NCBI GenBank assembly: GCA_964449285.1
Contig: CAYUZX010000072.1
Coordinates: forward strand, 1-15,070
Origin: QYOJ01 sp964449285
Lineage (GTDB): Bacteria; Bacteroidota; Bacteroidia; Bacteroidales; FEN-979
Direction of reading: 5' to 3'
Length of the DNA stretch: 15,070 nt
Shown: in pieces, positions 1-6,573 of the stretch
Numbering within the stretch: position 1 is the stretch's first letter
Layout: each line of letters opens with the position of its first letter
The notes under the pieces: model-generated
The model's input: only the letters and a program-made list of their open reading frames with translations
Database searches by the model: none
What the model was told of the DNA's origin: nothing
Made by a program: the position numbers and the translations under genes

Positions 1-66
1 CAGAATGACCCGTCCTTTCTGGTCAAGCTTGCATTCGAATTCGCCGATAAGGTTGGTTTCCGACAC
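1..66 (-). CDS. mraZ: MraZ, N-terminal fragment (gene continues past left edge)
   Basis: MraZ is a DNA-binding, SpoVT/AbrB-like transcription regulator that heads the division and cell-wall (dcw) gene cluster. Only the first 22 codons are in the window. The visible peptide contains NLIGEFECKLDQKGRVIL, the conserved MraZ start (xGEYxxxLDxKGRxxxP). The only plausible start is GTG at 64-66: no in-frame ATG lies between it and the repeats upstream, and the conserved block begins four residues later. No Shine-Dalgarno is visible, as usual in Bacteroidota. The MraZ box at 103-132 lies just upstream in the correct orientation and independently supports the call. The remainder of mraZ and presumably the dcw cluster lie to the left. 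Confidence 0.88.
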   Translation of the reverse strand, partial: MSETNLIGEFECKLDQKGRVIL

Positions 67-102
67 CTGGTTTGGGGGTTTGAGCGTGTAAATATAGGGC
101 AA

Positions 103-132
103 AATTCTCCACATTCTCCCACTTTTCCCCAC
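103..132 (-). promoter_or_regulatory. MraZ box: three 10-bp direct repeats upstream of mraZ
   Basis: Read on the minus strand there are three consecutive 10-mers, GTGGGGAAAA (132-123), GTGGGAGAAT (122-113) and GTGGAGAATT (112-103). They have exact 10-bp phasing and a shared GTGGRRNAA core. MraZ is known to bind directly repeated TGGGN-type pentamers with 5-nt spacers upstream of its own gene, so this is the expected autoregulatory operator. A weak -7-like element (TTCATTTG, complement of 133-140; one mismatch to TAnnTTTG) abuts it on the upstream side. Confidence 0.8.
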
Positions 133-230
133 CAAATGAATAAATTGTTAATAACTTTTCGGGAAACACCCCTGGATCCCCGACTTATTGGCAGAAAGTC
201 TTAAGGGAACTTGCACGGCTTTGTGGGATG

Positions 231-260
231 ACCCCTCCCAACCTCCTCTTCAAGGGGAGG
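231..260. repeat. Imperfect palindromic repeat in the mraZ/T9SS-gene spacer
   Basis: CCTCCTCTT (242-250) and AAGGGGAGG (252-260) are inverted repeats with one mismatch, preceded by a related pyrimidine run ACCCCTCCCAA (231-241). It looks like a dispersed palindromic intergenic repeat rather than a terminator because no T-run follows on either side. The rest of 133-377 holds no gene that I can support; around 308-340 is a loose TTCGTACT-like stretch (minus strand) resembling the repeats at 2764-2819. Confidence 0.45.
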
Positions 261-343
261 AAACAACGGACGTGTCTTAAAAGAAGAAATATGGACCACC
301 AGGGAACATAAAGTACTACACGAAAGAGTACGAAGGATTTGAA

Positions 344-363
344 AACCCATGGCAACCCATGGC
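344..363. repeat. Two perfect tandem copies of a 10-mer
   Basis: AACCCATGGC occurs twice in a row (344-353 and 354-363), each centred on the palindrome CCATGG, directly downstream of the stop codon of the minus-strand T9SS gene. No function can be assigned. Confidence 0.7.
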
Positions 364-377
364 AATAACCTGGAGGG

Positions 378-2768
378 TTAATGTCTGACGACCAGTTTTT
401 GGGGAGCGTAGGTTGTTTTTCCGTTGGGGTCGGTCAGGGCGATGAGATATAACCCAGTTGGAAGTTGGTGGATGGGAATGCGTTCTCCAGAGCTAACTTG
501 TCTCCGCGCAACTGCTTGCCCGAAGAGATTCAGGATTTCCATGTGAATAACCAGCGAATGCCGTGAGGAGGGGAAGCTGATCACGATATAATCTCCCGAT
601 GGATTGGGATATATTGTGAACTGAATAAGAGGAGGCTGAAAGATGGCATGGGTTCCAAGCAAGACTTCCGGGGGATCGTGCTGACTGAAATAGTTCACGC
701 CTCCGGCCCAGTTTCCAACCACAAGGTCAAACCAGGAGGTGTCGGTAATGTAACCGATCGCAGGCGCCGTTCTCCAGCCGCAACGGATGGGGAATGACTG
801 GGTTGTAATCTGGGAATATAGTTCCTGAGACTCCGGATAAACAGTTTGCGGATCAGCAGGAATGTCGGCAAAATACCAGACTTTCCCCTCTTCACTCCCA
901 ACCAACAACCTCTCGATGCCAGTGCGATCACGAAAGAAGCAAGGTGTGGAATACCCATTGTAGGAGACCTGGTAATTGGTGACATTTACCTTCCCAAGGC
1001 TATCGGTGACGAATGTAAAAACCGGATTATCAGAGGTCCCGGTATTTCTATAATAATTAAGATTCCCACTTTTCTCCCCGATAATCAGATCGGTCAGCCC
1101 GTCGAAATCAAGATCAAAAAGCTGTGGCGTGCTGCTCTCACCCACGTCAATGCCTTGGTATTTCCATACCGGAGGGCGATAGTTGGGCGGGAAAGATCCG
1201 GTGACACTGTTTTCAAAGAAGGTTAATGTACCGTCATCCTGACCCACAATCAGGTCGAGAGAACCATCCCCGTTAAGATCTTCGAAAGATGGATACAAAC
1301 CTGTTAACTTCAGGGATGAGAGCCCTGCCAGGTCATCCGTGATGAGTGAAAAGGCAGGATTGATGGATCCTCCAGTATTCCTAAACCAGGAAACTTTACC
1401 TGTGTTGACTGATTTCAGTACTTCCTCATGGTAATAAGATGAATCATACTTTCCCCAGCAGCCCAGAAGCAGATCTGTCAGGCCATCCTGATCCAGATCA
1501 ACAAAAAGGGGATAACTGCCGGAACCCGCATCAATCATCTGATCCTGAAAGAGCCTCTTCGATTGAAACGTGAAATTCGGGAAGTAGTCACTTCCGGTAT
1601 TTCTATAAAACCAGGCTGACTGGTAGTTGTCGGGGATTGTAAACTGTGGATCAAAAGAGGAGATCAACAGGTCTTTCAATCCATCGTGATCAACATCCAC
1701 ATACGATGGCACAGGGAAGTCGAAGATGTTAACAGGCTGACTACCAGATGGAAAAAGGGTGTCGAATGCTACCATGAAAGCCGTGTTAGCAGTCCCACCA
1801 TTAAATAACGCGATCAGGTTCGGGAAATCTACATCTCCGAGAACCAGGTCCTTTAACCCATCCCCATTGAGATCCACCATCAGCATGGTGGAGCCGGTGT
1901 GCTTGCTGTGAGACGGAAGAGGTGAGACGTGAGACGTGAGAGGTGAGACGTGAGACGTGAGAGGTGAGACGTGAGACGTGAGAGGTGAGAGGTGAGAGGT
2001 GAATTTGTGGTCATAGACTGCCAACTGCTGACTGCTAACTGCCAACTGCTGACTGCTGACTGCCAACTGCCAACTGGTCATTGGGCAGTCTGCATTGAGC
2101 GTGATCTTGTTCGATCCTTCACTCTCTTTGAACTTTCCCCAGCAATTATTATCCATGCGGAAGTCGAGGCTGTCGCATGAACCGTACTTTTCTATCGAGA
2201 GATTTTTATGATACTCCACAAAAGAGCCGAGTCCAAAGAAAGTGAGCAGATCCAAATCTCCATCCCCGTCAATATCGGCAATGGCCGGATAATCTACAGG
2301 CGTGACCAGAATACCGATATAACCGGAATAAAACCAGGATGTGAGCATATTCGTCACGAGTTCAAATTGGAGTTCATTCTCAGAGGTGTTTCGAAAGACC
2401 CGGATCCCTCCCAATCCATATGTGAACAGGTCCATCCGTCCGTCGCAGTTGTAGTCGGCTGTGATTACCCAGTCGTGCAAATCGGGAAGGTGACTGATAT
2501 AGGTGGTGTCGGGTTGGTATAATGCTGAACCCGAGGTCCCTGTGTAAACCAGCGGGATAATCCTGTTCCCATGCCGGTCAAAAGCCAACAAATCCATTAT
2601 ACCATTCCGGTTCAGGTCCAACTCACAAAACTGGACAGCATTCAATCCCCCAGTCCAGGCAAGAGGGTTAGTCGAGAGAGAATTAACTTGTGCTGATGCC
2701 AGATGCCAGATACCTGATGCCAGTAAAATTGTTACCACCCTGTAAAAGACCCGAACTCTATTTTTCAA
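378..2768 (-). CDS. Secreted FG-GAP/VCBS-repeat protein with T9SS type A sorting domain
   Basis: Predicted exported, cell-surface or released protein of about 796 residues; molecular target unknown. It has an N-terminal signal peptide (Arg-rich start, hydrophobic VVTILLASGIWHLASA, likely cut before Gln27) and eight calcium-binding-type motifs of the FG-GAP/VCBS kind, e.g. DLNRNGIMDLLAFD (near 51), DIDGDGDLDLL, DLNGDGLKDLVLGD, DLDQDGLTDLLLGC and DLDFDGLTDLIIGE, which suggest a beta-propeller. The T9SS type A C-terminal domain spans about 719-796 (IYPNPSGDY ... NLFGQ ... LPTGLYLIAL ... KLVVRH). Residues about 231-287 are a low-complexity insert encoded by 7-bp repeat arrays (SSQQLAV and TSHVSPL repeats) lying between otherwise ordinary propeller segments. 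The start is uncertain: no ATG exists between the upstream in-frame stop (2799-2801) and the signal peptide. TTG at 2766-2768 gives a good n-region; GTG at 2736-2738 is the alternative. A TAnnTTTG promoter lies upstream at 2821-2828. Confidence 0.85.
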   Translation of the reverse strand: MKNRVRVFYRVVTILLASGIWHLASAQVNSLSTNPLAWTGGLNAVQFCELDLNRNGIMDLLAFDRHGNRIIPLVYTGTSGSALYQPDTTYISHLPDLHDWVITADYNCDGRMDLFTYGLGGIRVFRNTSENELQFELVTNMLTSWFYSGYIGILVTPVDYPAIADIDGDGDLDLLTFFGLGSFVEYHKNLSIEKYGSCDSLDFRMDNNCWGKFKESEGSNKITLNADCPMTSWQLAVSSQQLAVSSQQLAVYDHKFTSHLSPLTSHVSPLTSHVSPLTSHVSPLPSHSKHTGSTMLMVDLNGDGLKDLVLGDVDFPNLIALFNGGTANTAFMVAFDTLFPSGSQPVNIFDFPVPSYVDVDHDGLKDLLISSFDPQFTIPDNYQSAWFYRNTGSDYFPNFTFQSKRLFQDQMIDAGSGSYPLFVDLDQDGLTDLLLGCWGKYDSSYYHEEVLKSVNTGKVSWFRNTGGSINPAFSLITDDLAGLSSLKLTGLYPSFEDLNGDGSLDLIVGQDDGTLTFFENSVTGSFPPNYRPPVWKYQGIDVGESSTPQLFDLDFDGLTDLIIGEKSGNLNYYRNTGTSDNPVFTFVTDSLGKVNVTNYQVSYNGYSTPCFFRDRTGIERLLVGSEEGKVWYFADIPADPQTVYPESQELYSQITTQSFPIRCGWRTAPAIGYITDTSWFDLVVGNWAGGVNYFSQHDPPEVLLGTHAIFQPPLIQFTIYPNPSGDYIVISFPSSRHSLVIHMEILNLFGQAVARRQVSSGERIPIHQLPTGLYLIALTDPNGKTTYAPQKLVVRH
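1908..1998. repeat. Heptanucleotide array, GTGAGAC/GTGAGAG, inside the T9SS gene
   Basis: From 1922 to 1998 there are eleven uninterrupted 7-mers GTGAGAS, arranged as three copies of a 21-bp superunit (GTGAGAC, GTGAGAC, GTGAGAG) followed by two more GTGAGAG; a degraded copy starts at 1908. Because 21 bp is seven codons, the minus-strand gene reads it as in-frame TSHVSPL heptapeptides. Confidence 0.95.
2015..2077. repeat. Heptanucleotide array, (C/T)(A/G)ACTGC, inside the T9SS gene
   Basis: Nine contiguous 7-mers, AGACTGC, CAACTGC, TGACTGC, TAACTGC, CAACTGC, TGACTGC, TGACTGC, CAACTGC and CAACTGG. The minus-strand gene reads it as SSQQLAV heptapeptides. The consensus is unrelated to the neighbouring GTGAGAS array 16 bp away, but the period is the same. 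Confidence 0.95.
2695..2722. repeat. Heptanucleotide array inside the signal-peptide codons
   Basis: Four contiguous 7-mers, GATGCCA (2695), GATGCCA (2702), GATACCT (2709) and GATGCCA (2716). On the minus strand they encode the signal-peptide stretch around SGIWHLASA, so the hydrophobic/c-region of the export signal is itself made of repeat DNA. Confidence 0.85.
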
Positions 2769-2819
2769 TTTCCAGTTTCCAATTTCGTACTTCGTATTTC
2801 ATATTCCGCATCGCGTATC
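2764..2819. repeat. Degenerate heptanucleotide array at the T9SS gene 5' end
   Basis: Eight 7-mers in strict phase: TTCAATT, TCCAGTT, TCCAATT, TCGTACT, TCGTATT, TCATATT, CCGCATC and GCGTATC. They cover the 5' leader and the putative TTG start codon of the minus-strand gene, which may explain why no ATG start is present. Confidence 0.7.
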
Positions 2820-2820
2820 A

Positions 2821-2855
2821 CAAATTTACCAAATCTTTCCTATCTTTGAACCAAA
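2821..2855 (-). promoter_or_regulatory. Bacteroidota-type promoter for the T9SS gene
   Basis: On the minus strand TAAATTTG (2828-2821) matches the -7 consensus TAnnTTTG exactly, with TTTG (2855-2852) 23 bp upstream as a possible -33 element. Transcription would run left, through the heptamer array, into the T9SS gene. Confidence 0.55.
2841..2848 (+). promoter_or_regulatory. Bacteroidota-type -7 element for the response regulator
   Basis: TATCTTTG is a perfect TAnnTTTG match 17 bp upstream of the ATG at 2866, so the 5' leader would be only about 10 nt. No TTTG lies at the usual -33 distance. It overlaps the footprint of the divergent promoter at 2821-2855. Confidence 0.6.
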
Positions 2856-2865
2856 CTCCGCGAAT

Positions 2866-4026
2866 ATGGCCCGAATACTTGTAATCGACGATGAAAAAAG
2901 CATTCGGAATACGTTGCGGGAGATCCTGGAATATGAGAAATACATGGTTGAGGATGCAGCAGATGGTTTCGATGGGATTGCCAGGGTGAAGGAGCAATAT
3001 TTCGATGTCATTTTATGTGATATCAAGATGCCCCGCATGGACGGAATGGAGGCTCTGGATCAGTTGCTGGTCATGAGCGATGCTCCTGTGATCATGATCT
3101 CCGGGCATGGAACCATCGAAACAGCGGTGCAGGCGATTAAGAAGGGCGCCTATGATTATATCGCCAAACCCCTCGATCTCAACAGACTCTTAGTAACTAT
3201 CCGCAACGCCCTGGACAAAGCTACACTGATGGATGAGACCAGGAGATTACGGCGGAAGGTGGAACAGCGCTACCGGATGGTGGGAGAGTCTCAGGCGCTA
3301 TTATCGGTTAGAGAGTTGATTGGAAAGGTGGCGCCAACTGATGCACGCGTGTTGATCACAGGTGCTAATGGGACCGGGAAAGAGTTGGTGGCACGTCACA
3401 TTCATGAGCTCAGCAAACGGGCCGACGGACCATTCATCGAAGTCAATTGTGCAGCCATCCCTTCTGAACTGATTGAAAGCCAGCTATTCGGTCACGAAAA
3501 AGGATCATTCACCTCTGCGGTAAAGCAACATAAAGGAGCTTTCGAGAGCGCCGATGGGGGTACGCTCTTCCTCGATGAGATCGGGGACATGAGCCTGGCC
3601 GCCCAGGCCAAGGTGTTGCGGGCGCTTCAGGAGAACAAGATTACCAGGGTAGGAGGGGAGAAGGAGATCCCGGTAGATGTGAGGGTGGTTGTTGCAACCA
3701 ATAAAAACCTGAAAGAAGAAATTCAGCGAAAGAGTTTTCGTGAAGACCTTTACCATCGTCTCAGCGTGATCATCATCGCGGTCCCTCCCCTTAAAGATCG
3801 CCCGGAAGACATTCCCCTGCTCATTGGATACTTCATCGAAGAGTTTTGCGAAGCCCAGGGAAAACCGGTTATGGAGATCACTACAGAAGCCATCGAAGAA
3901 CTCAAGAAGTTCAACTGGACAGGGAATATCCGTGAACTTAGAAATGTGGTGGAACGATTAGTGATCCTGTGTCCTGATACCATTCAGGCGGAAGATATCC
4001 GGCGCTATGCGGCGCCGCTGTTTTAG
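2866..4026 (+). CDS. Sigma-54-type response regulator (receiver + AAA+), without DNA-binding HTH
   Basis: Cytoplasmic two-component output protein of 386 residues. The receiver domain (1 to about 120) has acidic residues Asp8/Asp9, phospho-acceptor Asp52 (LCDIKMPRMDG), Ser79 and Lys101. The AAA+ sigma-54 interaction domain (about 138-365) shows Walker A GANGTGKE (166-173), ESQLFGHEKG, Walker B LFLDEIG (234-240), the FREDLYHRL motif (291-299) and WTGNIRELRNVVERL. The sigma-54-contacting loop, GAFTGA in the NtrC family, reads GSFTSA (213-218). The protein ends about 20 residues after the AAA+ domain, so the C-terminal Fis-type helix-turn-helix of canonical NtrC proteins (about 450-480 aa) is missing. 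I recall HTH-less homologues of about this length in other Bacteroidota, so this is probably the native form. The signal and partner kinase are not in the window. ATG start is supported by the promoter at 2841 and by the receiver beginning MARILVIDDE. Confidence 0.9.
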   Translation: MARILVIDDEKSIRNTLREILEYEKYMVEDAADGFDGIARVKEQYFDVILCDIKMPRMDGMEALDQLLVMSDAPVIMISGHGTIETAVQAIKKGAYDYIAKPLDLNRLLVTIRNALDKATLMDETRRLRRKVEQRYRMVGESQALLSVRELIGKVAPTDARVLITGANGTGKELVARHIHELSKRADGPFIEVNCAAIPSELIESQLFGHEKGSFTSAVKQHKGAFESADGGTLFLDEIGDMSLAAQAKVLRALQENKITRVGGEKEIPVDVRVVVATNKNLKEEIQRKSFREDLYHRLSVIIIAVPPLKDRPEDIPLLIGYFIEEFCEAQGKPVMEITTEAIEELKKFNWTGNIRELRNVVERLVILCPDTIQAEDIRRYAAPLF

Positions 4027-4028
4027 TG

Positions 4029-4056
4029 GGCAGGTGGCAGTTGGCACACGGCATCC
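4029..4056. repeat. Intergenic heptanucleotide array, GGCANNN x4
   Basis: Four contiguous 7-mers, GGCAGGT, GGCAGTT, GGCACAC and GGCATCC, beginning two bases after the response-regulator stop codon. Same period as the arrays at 1922, 2015, 2695 and 2764. Confidence 0.75.
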
Positions 4057-4066
4057 AAATAATTTT

Positions 4067-4084
4067 CGGATAGTGTCCGTTTTT
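4067..4084 (+). terminator. Weak intrinsic terminator after the response regulator
   Basis: CGGA (4067-4070) and TCCG (4076-4079) form a short stem with a 5-nt loop, followed by TTTTT. The stem is only 4 bp, so the call is tentative. Confidence 0.35.
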
Positions 4085-4120
4085 CATATTGTGAATCTGT
4101 TAACAAATGATAAATAATTC

Positions 4121-4128
4121 TACCTTTG
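4121..4128 (+). promoter_or_regulatory. Bacteroidota -7 element for the dehydrogenase/acetate kinase operon
   Basis: TACCTTTG is an exact TAnnTTTG match 50 bp upstream of the ATG at 4179, giving a leader of about 45 nt. A clear -33 TTTG is not visible. Confidence 0.55.
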
Positions 4129-4178
4129 TCGTCCCTTAATGCATACAATAATCAGATCGTTGAAAATCATCAGATATT

Positions 4179-5147
4179 ATGGAAAATATATTAATAGAAC
4201 CCATTGAAAACTATGGACTTAGTAAGGAATCAAGGCCGAAAGTGCTCTTTTCTACTATTGGCATTGTCGGATGTGGCACTGTGGGTCAGGATTTAACTAT
4301 TACAGCCTCCAAACACGGCATTGAAGTTGTTTTTCTGGAACTCAGCCAGGAGCTTATCGATAAAGCCTTCCTTGAGATTGAGAAGGATCTGGATCGGCAA
4401 ATTAACCATTGGGGACTGACTCCAAGTGAAAAAGCAGCGATTCTTTCCCGTATAAAAGGAACCCTGTTGTACGAGGATTTTAAGGATTGCGAACTGGTCA
4501 TCGATGCCATCCGGTCGAAGCAACGGGAGTCCAGCCTTATCATGAGAAAACAGATATTCAGGAATATTGAACAATATGTAAGTCCAGCGTGTATCATCGC
4601 AACGAATTCCTCTACACTTGTTATCACAGAAATGTCGTCGGAGCTTGAGCACAAAGAACGGTGCGTGAGTATGCACATTTCTACCACGGCCCCCGGGGCC
4701 AGTGTGGCAGAGGTTGCACGAGGGCTGCATACTTCGGATGAATCTTACGACAAGGTCATGAAATTTGTGGAATTGCTGGATAAGATCTCCATTCCGGTCA
4801 TCGAATCTCCAGGGCTTATCAGTGTCAGGCTTTTTGTTGTGTTGCTCAACGAGGCGTGTGAGGTGTTGATGGAGGGAGTGGGGACGATGGAAAACATTGA
4901 TTTAACTGCACGCACCAGCTTTAACATGCCCTTGGGCCCTTTTGAACTGGCCGATAAAATTGGTCTTGAAAAGGTGTTGCGTTGGATGGAAAACCTGTAT
5001 GGCGAATTTGGGAATCCCCGCTATATTGCTTCCCCGATTTTAAAAAAACTGGTCAGGGGTAACAAGTTAGGCAGGAGTACCTGTTCAGGATTCTATGAAT
5101 ATAATTGCGACGGTGAAAATATCTCTAAAAAAACAGCAGAAGAATGA
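4179..5147 (+). CDS. 3-hydroxyacyl-CoA dehydrogenase family protein
   Basis: A 322-residue protein of the 3-hydroxyacyl-CoA dehydrogenase superfamily, which normally performs NAD-dependent interconversion of 3-hydroxyacyl-CoA and 3-ketoacyl-CoA in the cytoplasm. The Rossmann motif GIVGCGTVG (28-36, GxGxxG = Gly31/33/36) and Glu54 at the end of beta-2 indicate NAD. Catalytic-type residues are recognisable: NSSTL (Ser144/145), MHISTTAP (His166) and AEVARG (Glu178, 12 residues after the His, as in the family). The segment normally HFFNP is HISTTAP, and the conserved Asn of GFIVNR is replaced (GLISVR, Val216). The C-terminal helical dimerisation domain is present (LNEACEVLMEGV ... MPLGPFELADKIG ... 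GRSTCSGFYEY). The stop overlaps the acetate kinase start by 4 nt (ATGA), indicating translational coupling. Substrate is uncertain: a short acyl-CoA fits the neighbour, but carnitine- or gulonate-type dehydrogenases share this fold and size. Confidence 0.82.
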   Translation: MENILIEPIENYGLSKESRPKVLFSTIGIVGCGTVGQDLTITASKHGIEVVFLELSQELIDKAFLEIEKDLDRQINHWGLTPSEKAAILSRIKGTLLYEDFKDCELVIDAIRSKQRESSLIMRKQIFRNIEQYVSPACIIATNSSTLVITEMSSELEHKERCVSMHISTTAPGASVAEVARGLHTSDESYDKVMKFVELLDKISIPVIESPGLISVRLFVVLLNEACEVLMEGVGTMENIDLTARTSFNMPLGPFELADKIGLEKVLRWMENLYGEFGNPRYIASPILKKLVRGNKLGRSTCSGFYEYNCDGENISKKTAEE

Positions 5148-6370
5148 ATATCCTTGTTTTAAATTGCGGAAGCTCCTCGATTAAATACCAGCTTTGCAAC
5201 GTTGAAAAGAAAGAATTTCTTGCTAAAGGAATTATTGAAAAGATCGGGTTAAAAGGGTCGTTTATGAAATTTGAAAAACCCGATGGAGATAAAGTCCGTT
5301 TAGAAGGTGAGGTGATTGACCATCGGGTTGGAATTGAATACATCCTGGGTGTTTTAATCAGTGAAAAACATGGCTGTATCAGCTCACTTTCTGATATTCA
5401 TGCGATTGGCCATCGGGTGGTTCATGGCGGGGAACGGTTCAGAGATAGTGTTTTGATTACTGAAGAGACCATCCGGGATATCAAAGCATGTATTCCACTT
5501 GCACCCATTCATAATCCGGCAAATCTCAGTGGTATTCAGGCCATGCAACTTCTGTTGCCCATCGTTCCACAGGTTGCTGTCTTTGATACAGCATTTCATC
5601 AGACCATGCCTGAACATGCTTACATGTATGCCATTCCATATTCATTGTATACCAAATACGGGATCCGTCGTTATGGATTTCATGGGACAAGCCATTATTA
5701 TGTGGCCCGTCGTGCCTGTGAGATCCTAAACGTTGATATGAACACAAAGAAGATCATCACTTGTCATCTTGGAAATGGCTCCTCGATGGCTGCCATACTG
5801 AATGGCCACTCCATCGACACTTCCATGGGGGTCACTCCGGTTGAAGGATTGATCATGGGAACACGGGCCGGGGATACCGACCTGGGAATTATGACATTTG
5901 TCGTGGAAAAAGAGGAATTGAGTATCCAGGTGGCCAACACACTATTCAACAAACATAGTGGAATGCTCGGAATTACAGGTATTTCATCTGACATGCGTGA
6001 AATTGAGAAAGCAGCGGAAGAGGGTCACGAACGGGCGATTCTTGGACTGACCATGTACCGCTACCGGATTAAAAAGTACATCGGATCCTATATAGCTGCT
6101 CTTGGAGGATTGGACATGTTGATTTTCACAGGTGGCATAGGTGAAAATGATTGGAAAACACGTGAAGCATGCTGTTCAAACCTGCAATGCATGGGCATTG
6201 AGTTTGATCATGAAATAAACAAGGGAGTGCGCGGACAAGAGTTGGTATTAAGCAAGCCTTCTTCAAAAGTCACAGTGATGACAATTCCAACCAACGAGGA
6301 GTTAATCATTGCCGAACACACAGAGCGGATCGTCTCTGAACTGAATGAGTCGGTTTGTGCCTCGCAATGA
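5144..6370 (+). CDS. ackA: Acetate kinase
   Basis: Cytoplasmic enzyme converting acetyl phosphate + ADP to acetate + ATP, the ATP-yielding last step of acetate fermentation. Its 408 residues match the family length (about 400). Signature and active-site residues fall at the positions of the well-studied Methanosarcina enzyme: Asn7 (VLNCGSSSIK), Arg91 (GHRVVHGGERF), Asp148 (FDTAFHQTMP), His180 (YGFHGTSH), HLGNGSS (208-214), Arg241 (MGTRAGDTD), FTGGIGEN (328-335) and the C-terminal TNEE (383-386). The start ATG overlaps the upstream stop, so it is the second gene of an operon with the dehydrogenase. No phosphotransacetylase is in the window. A butyrate or propionate kinase of the same superfamily is possible, but the residue-for-residue match favours acetate kinase. 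Confidence 0.9.
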   Translation: MNILVLNCGSSSIKYQLCNVEKKEFLAKGIIEKIGLKGSFMKFEKPDGDKVRLEGEVIDHRVGIEYILGVLISEKHGCISSLSDIHAIGHRVVHGGERFRDSVLITEETIRDIKACIPLAPIHNPANLSGIQAMQLLLPIVPQVAVFDTAFHQTMPEHAYMYAIPYSLYTKYGIRRYGFHGTSHYYVARRACEILNVDMNTKKIITCHLGNGSSMAAILNGHSIDTSMGVTPVEGLIMGTRAGDTDLGIMTFVVEKEELSIQVANTLFNKHSGMLGITGISSDMREIEKAAEEGHERAILGLTMYRYRIKKYIGSYIAALGGLDMLIFTGGIGENDWKTREACCSNLQCMGIEFDHEINKGVRGQELVLSKPSSKVTVMTIPTNEELIIAEHTERIVSELNESVCASQ

Positions 6371-6413
6371 CAATTTGGAATAAGTTTATTTTTTTAGATT
6401 TTCTTCAGGTTAA

Positions 6414-6462
6414 ATCGGAGCAAGGTAGTCAAAGGCCCTGGCTCTTCCAGCCAAAGTCCGAT
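6414..6462 (+). other. Possible structured RNA element in the 6371-6573 spacer
   Basis: ATCGGA (6414-6419) can pair with TCCGAT (6457-6462), enclosing a hairpin TGGCT/AGCCA (6439-6443 with 6449-6453, 5-nt loop). It lies in the 5' region of the DUF6600-like gene or the 3' region of acetate kinase. No known riboswitch is recognised. An open frame spans part of this spacer but looks spurious. Confidence 0.25.
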
Positions 6463-6516
6463 GGTCTTTCCAACCGGGGATCATTTATGGCACAGAGTTT
6501 GCTGTTGATTAATTGG

Positions 6517-6526
6517 TTGGCGCCAA
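6517..6526. promoter_or_regulatory. 10-bp perfect palindrome upstream of the DUF6600-like gene
   Basis: TTGGCGCCAA is a perfect palindrome 47 bp before the ATG at 6574, where an operator would be expected. No clear TAnnTTTG element is visible beside it, so a regulatory role is a guess. Confidence 0.25.
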
Positions 6527-6573
6527 TAATTGTTAGAAACAGAAAAATCAACCACAATTAAAAACTTAAAGCC

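Noticed and set aside
1908..2077. CRISPR or satellite DNA
   Set aside because: The repeats are contiguous 7-mers with no spacers, and they are in frame within a large secreted-protein gene.
4286..4730. Overlapping minus-strand frames inside the dehydrogenase gene
   Set aside because: Both are antisense to a gene with clear Rossmann and catalytic motifs; the peptides show no recognisable fold.
6355..6561. 68-codon plus-strand frame after acetate kinase
   Set aside because: It overlaps the end of ackA, has no plausible signal or motif, and crosses the predicted hairpin region.
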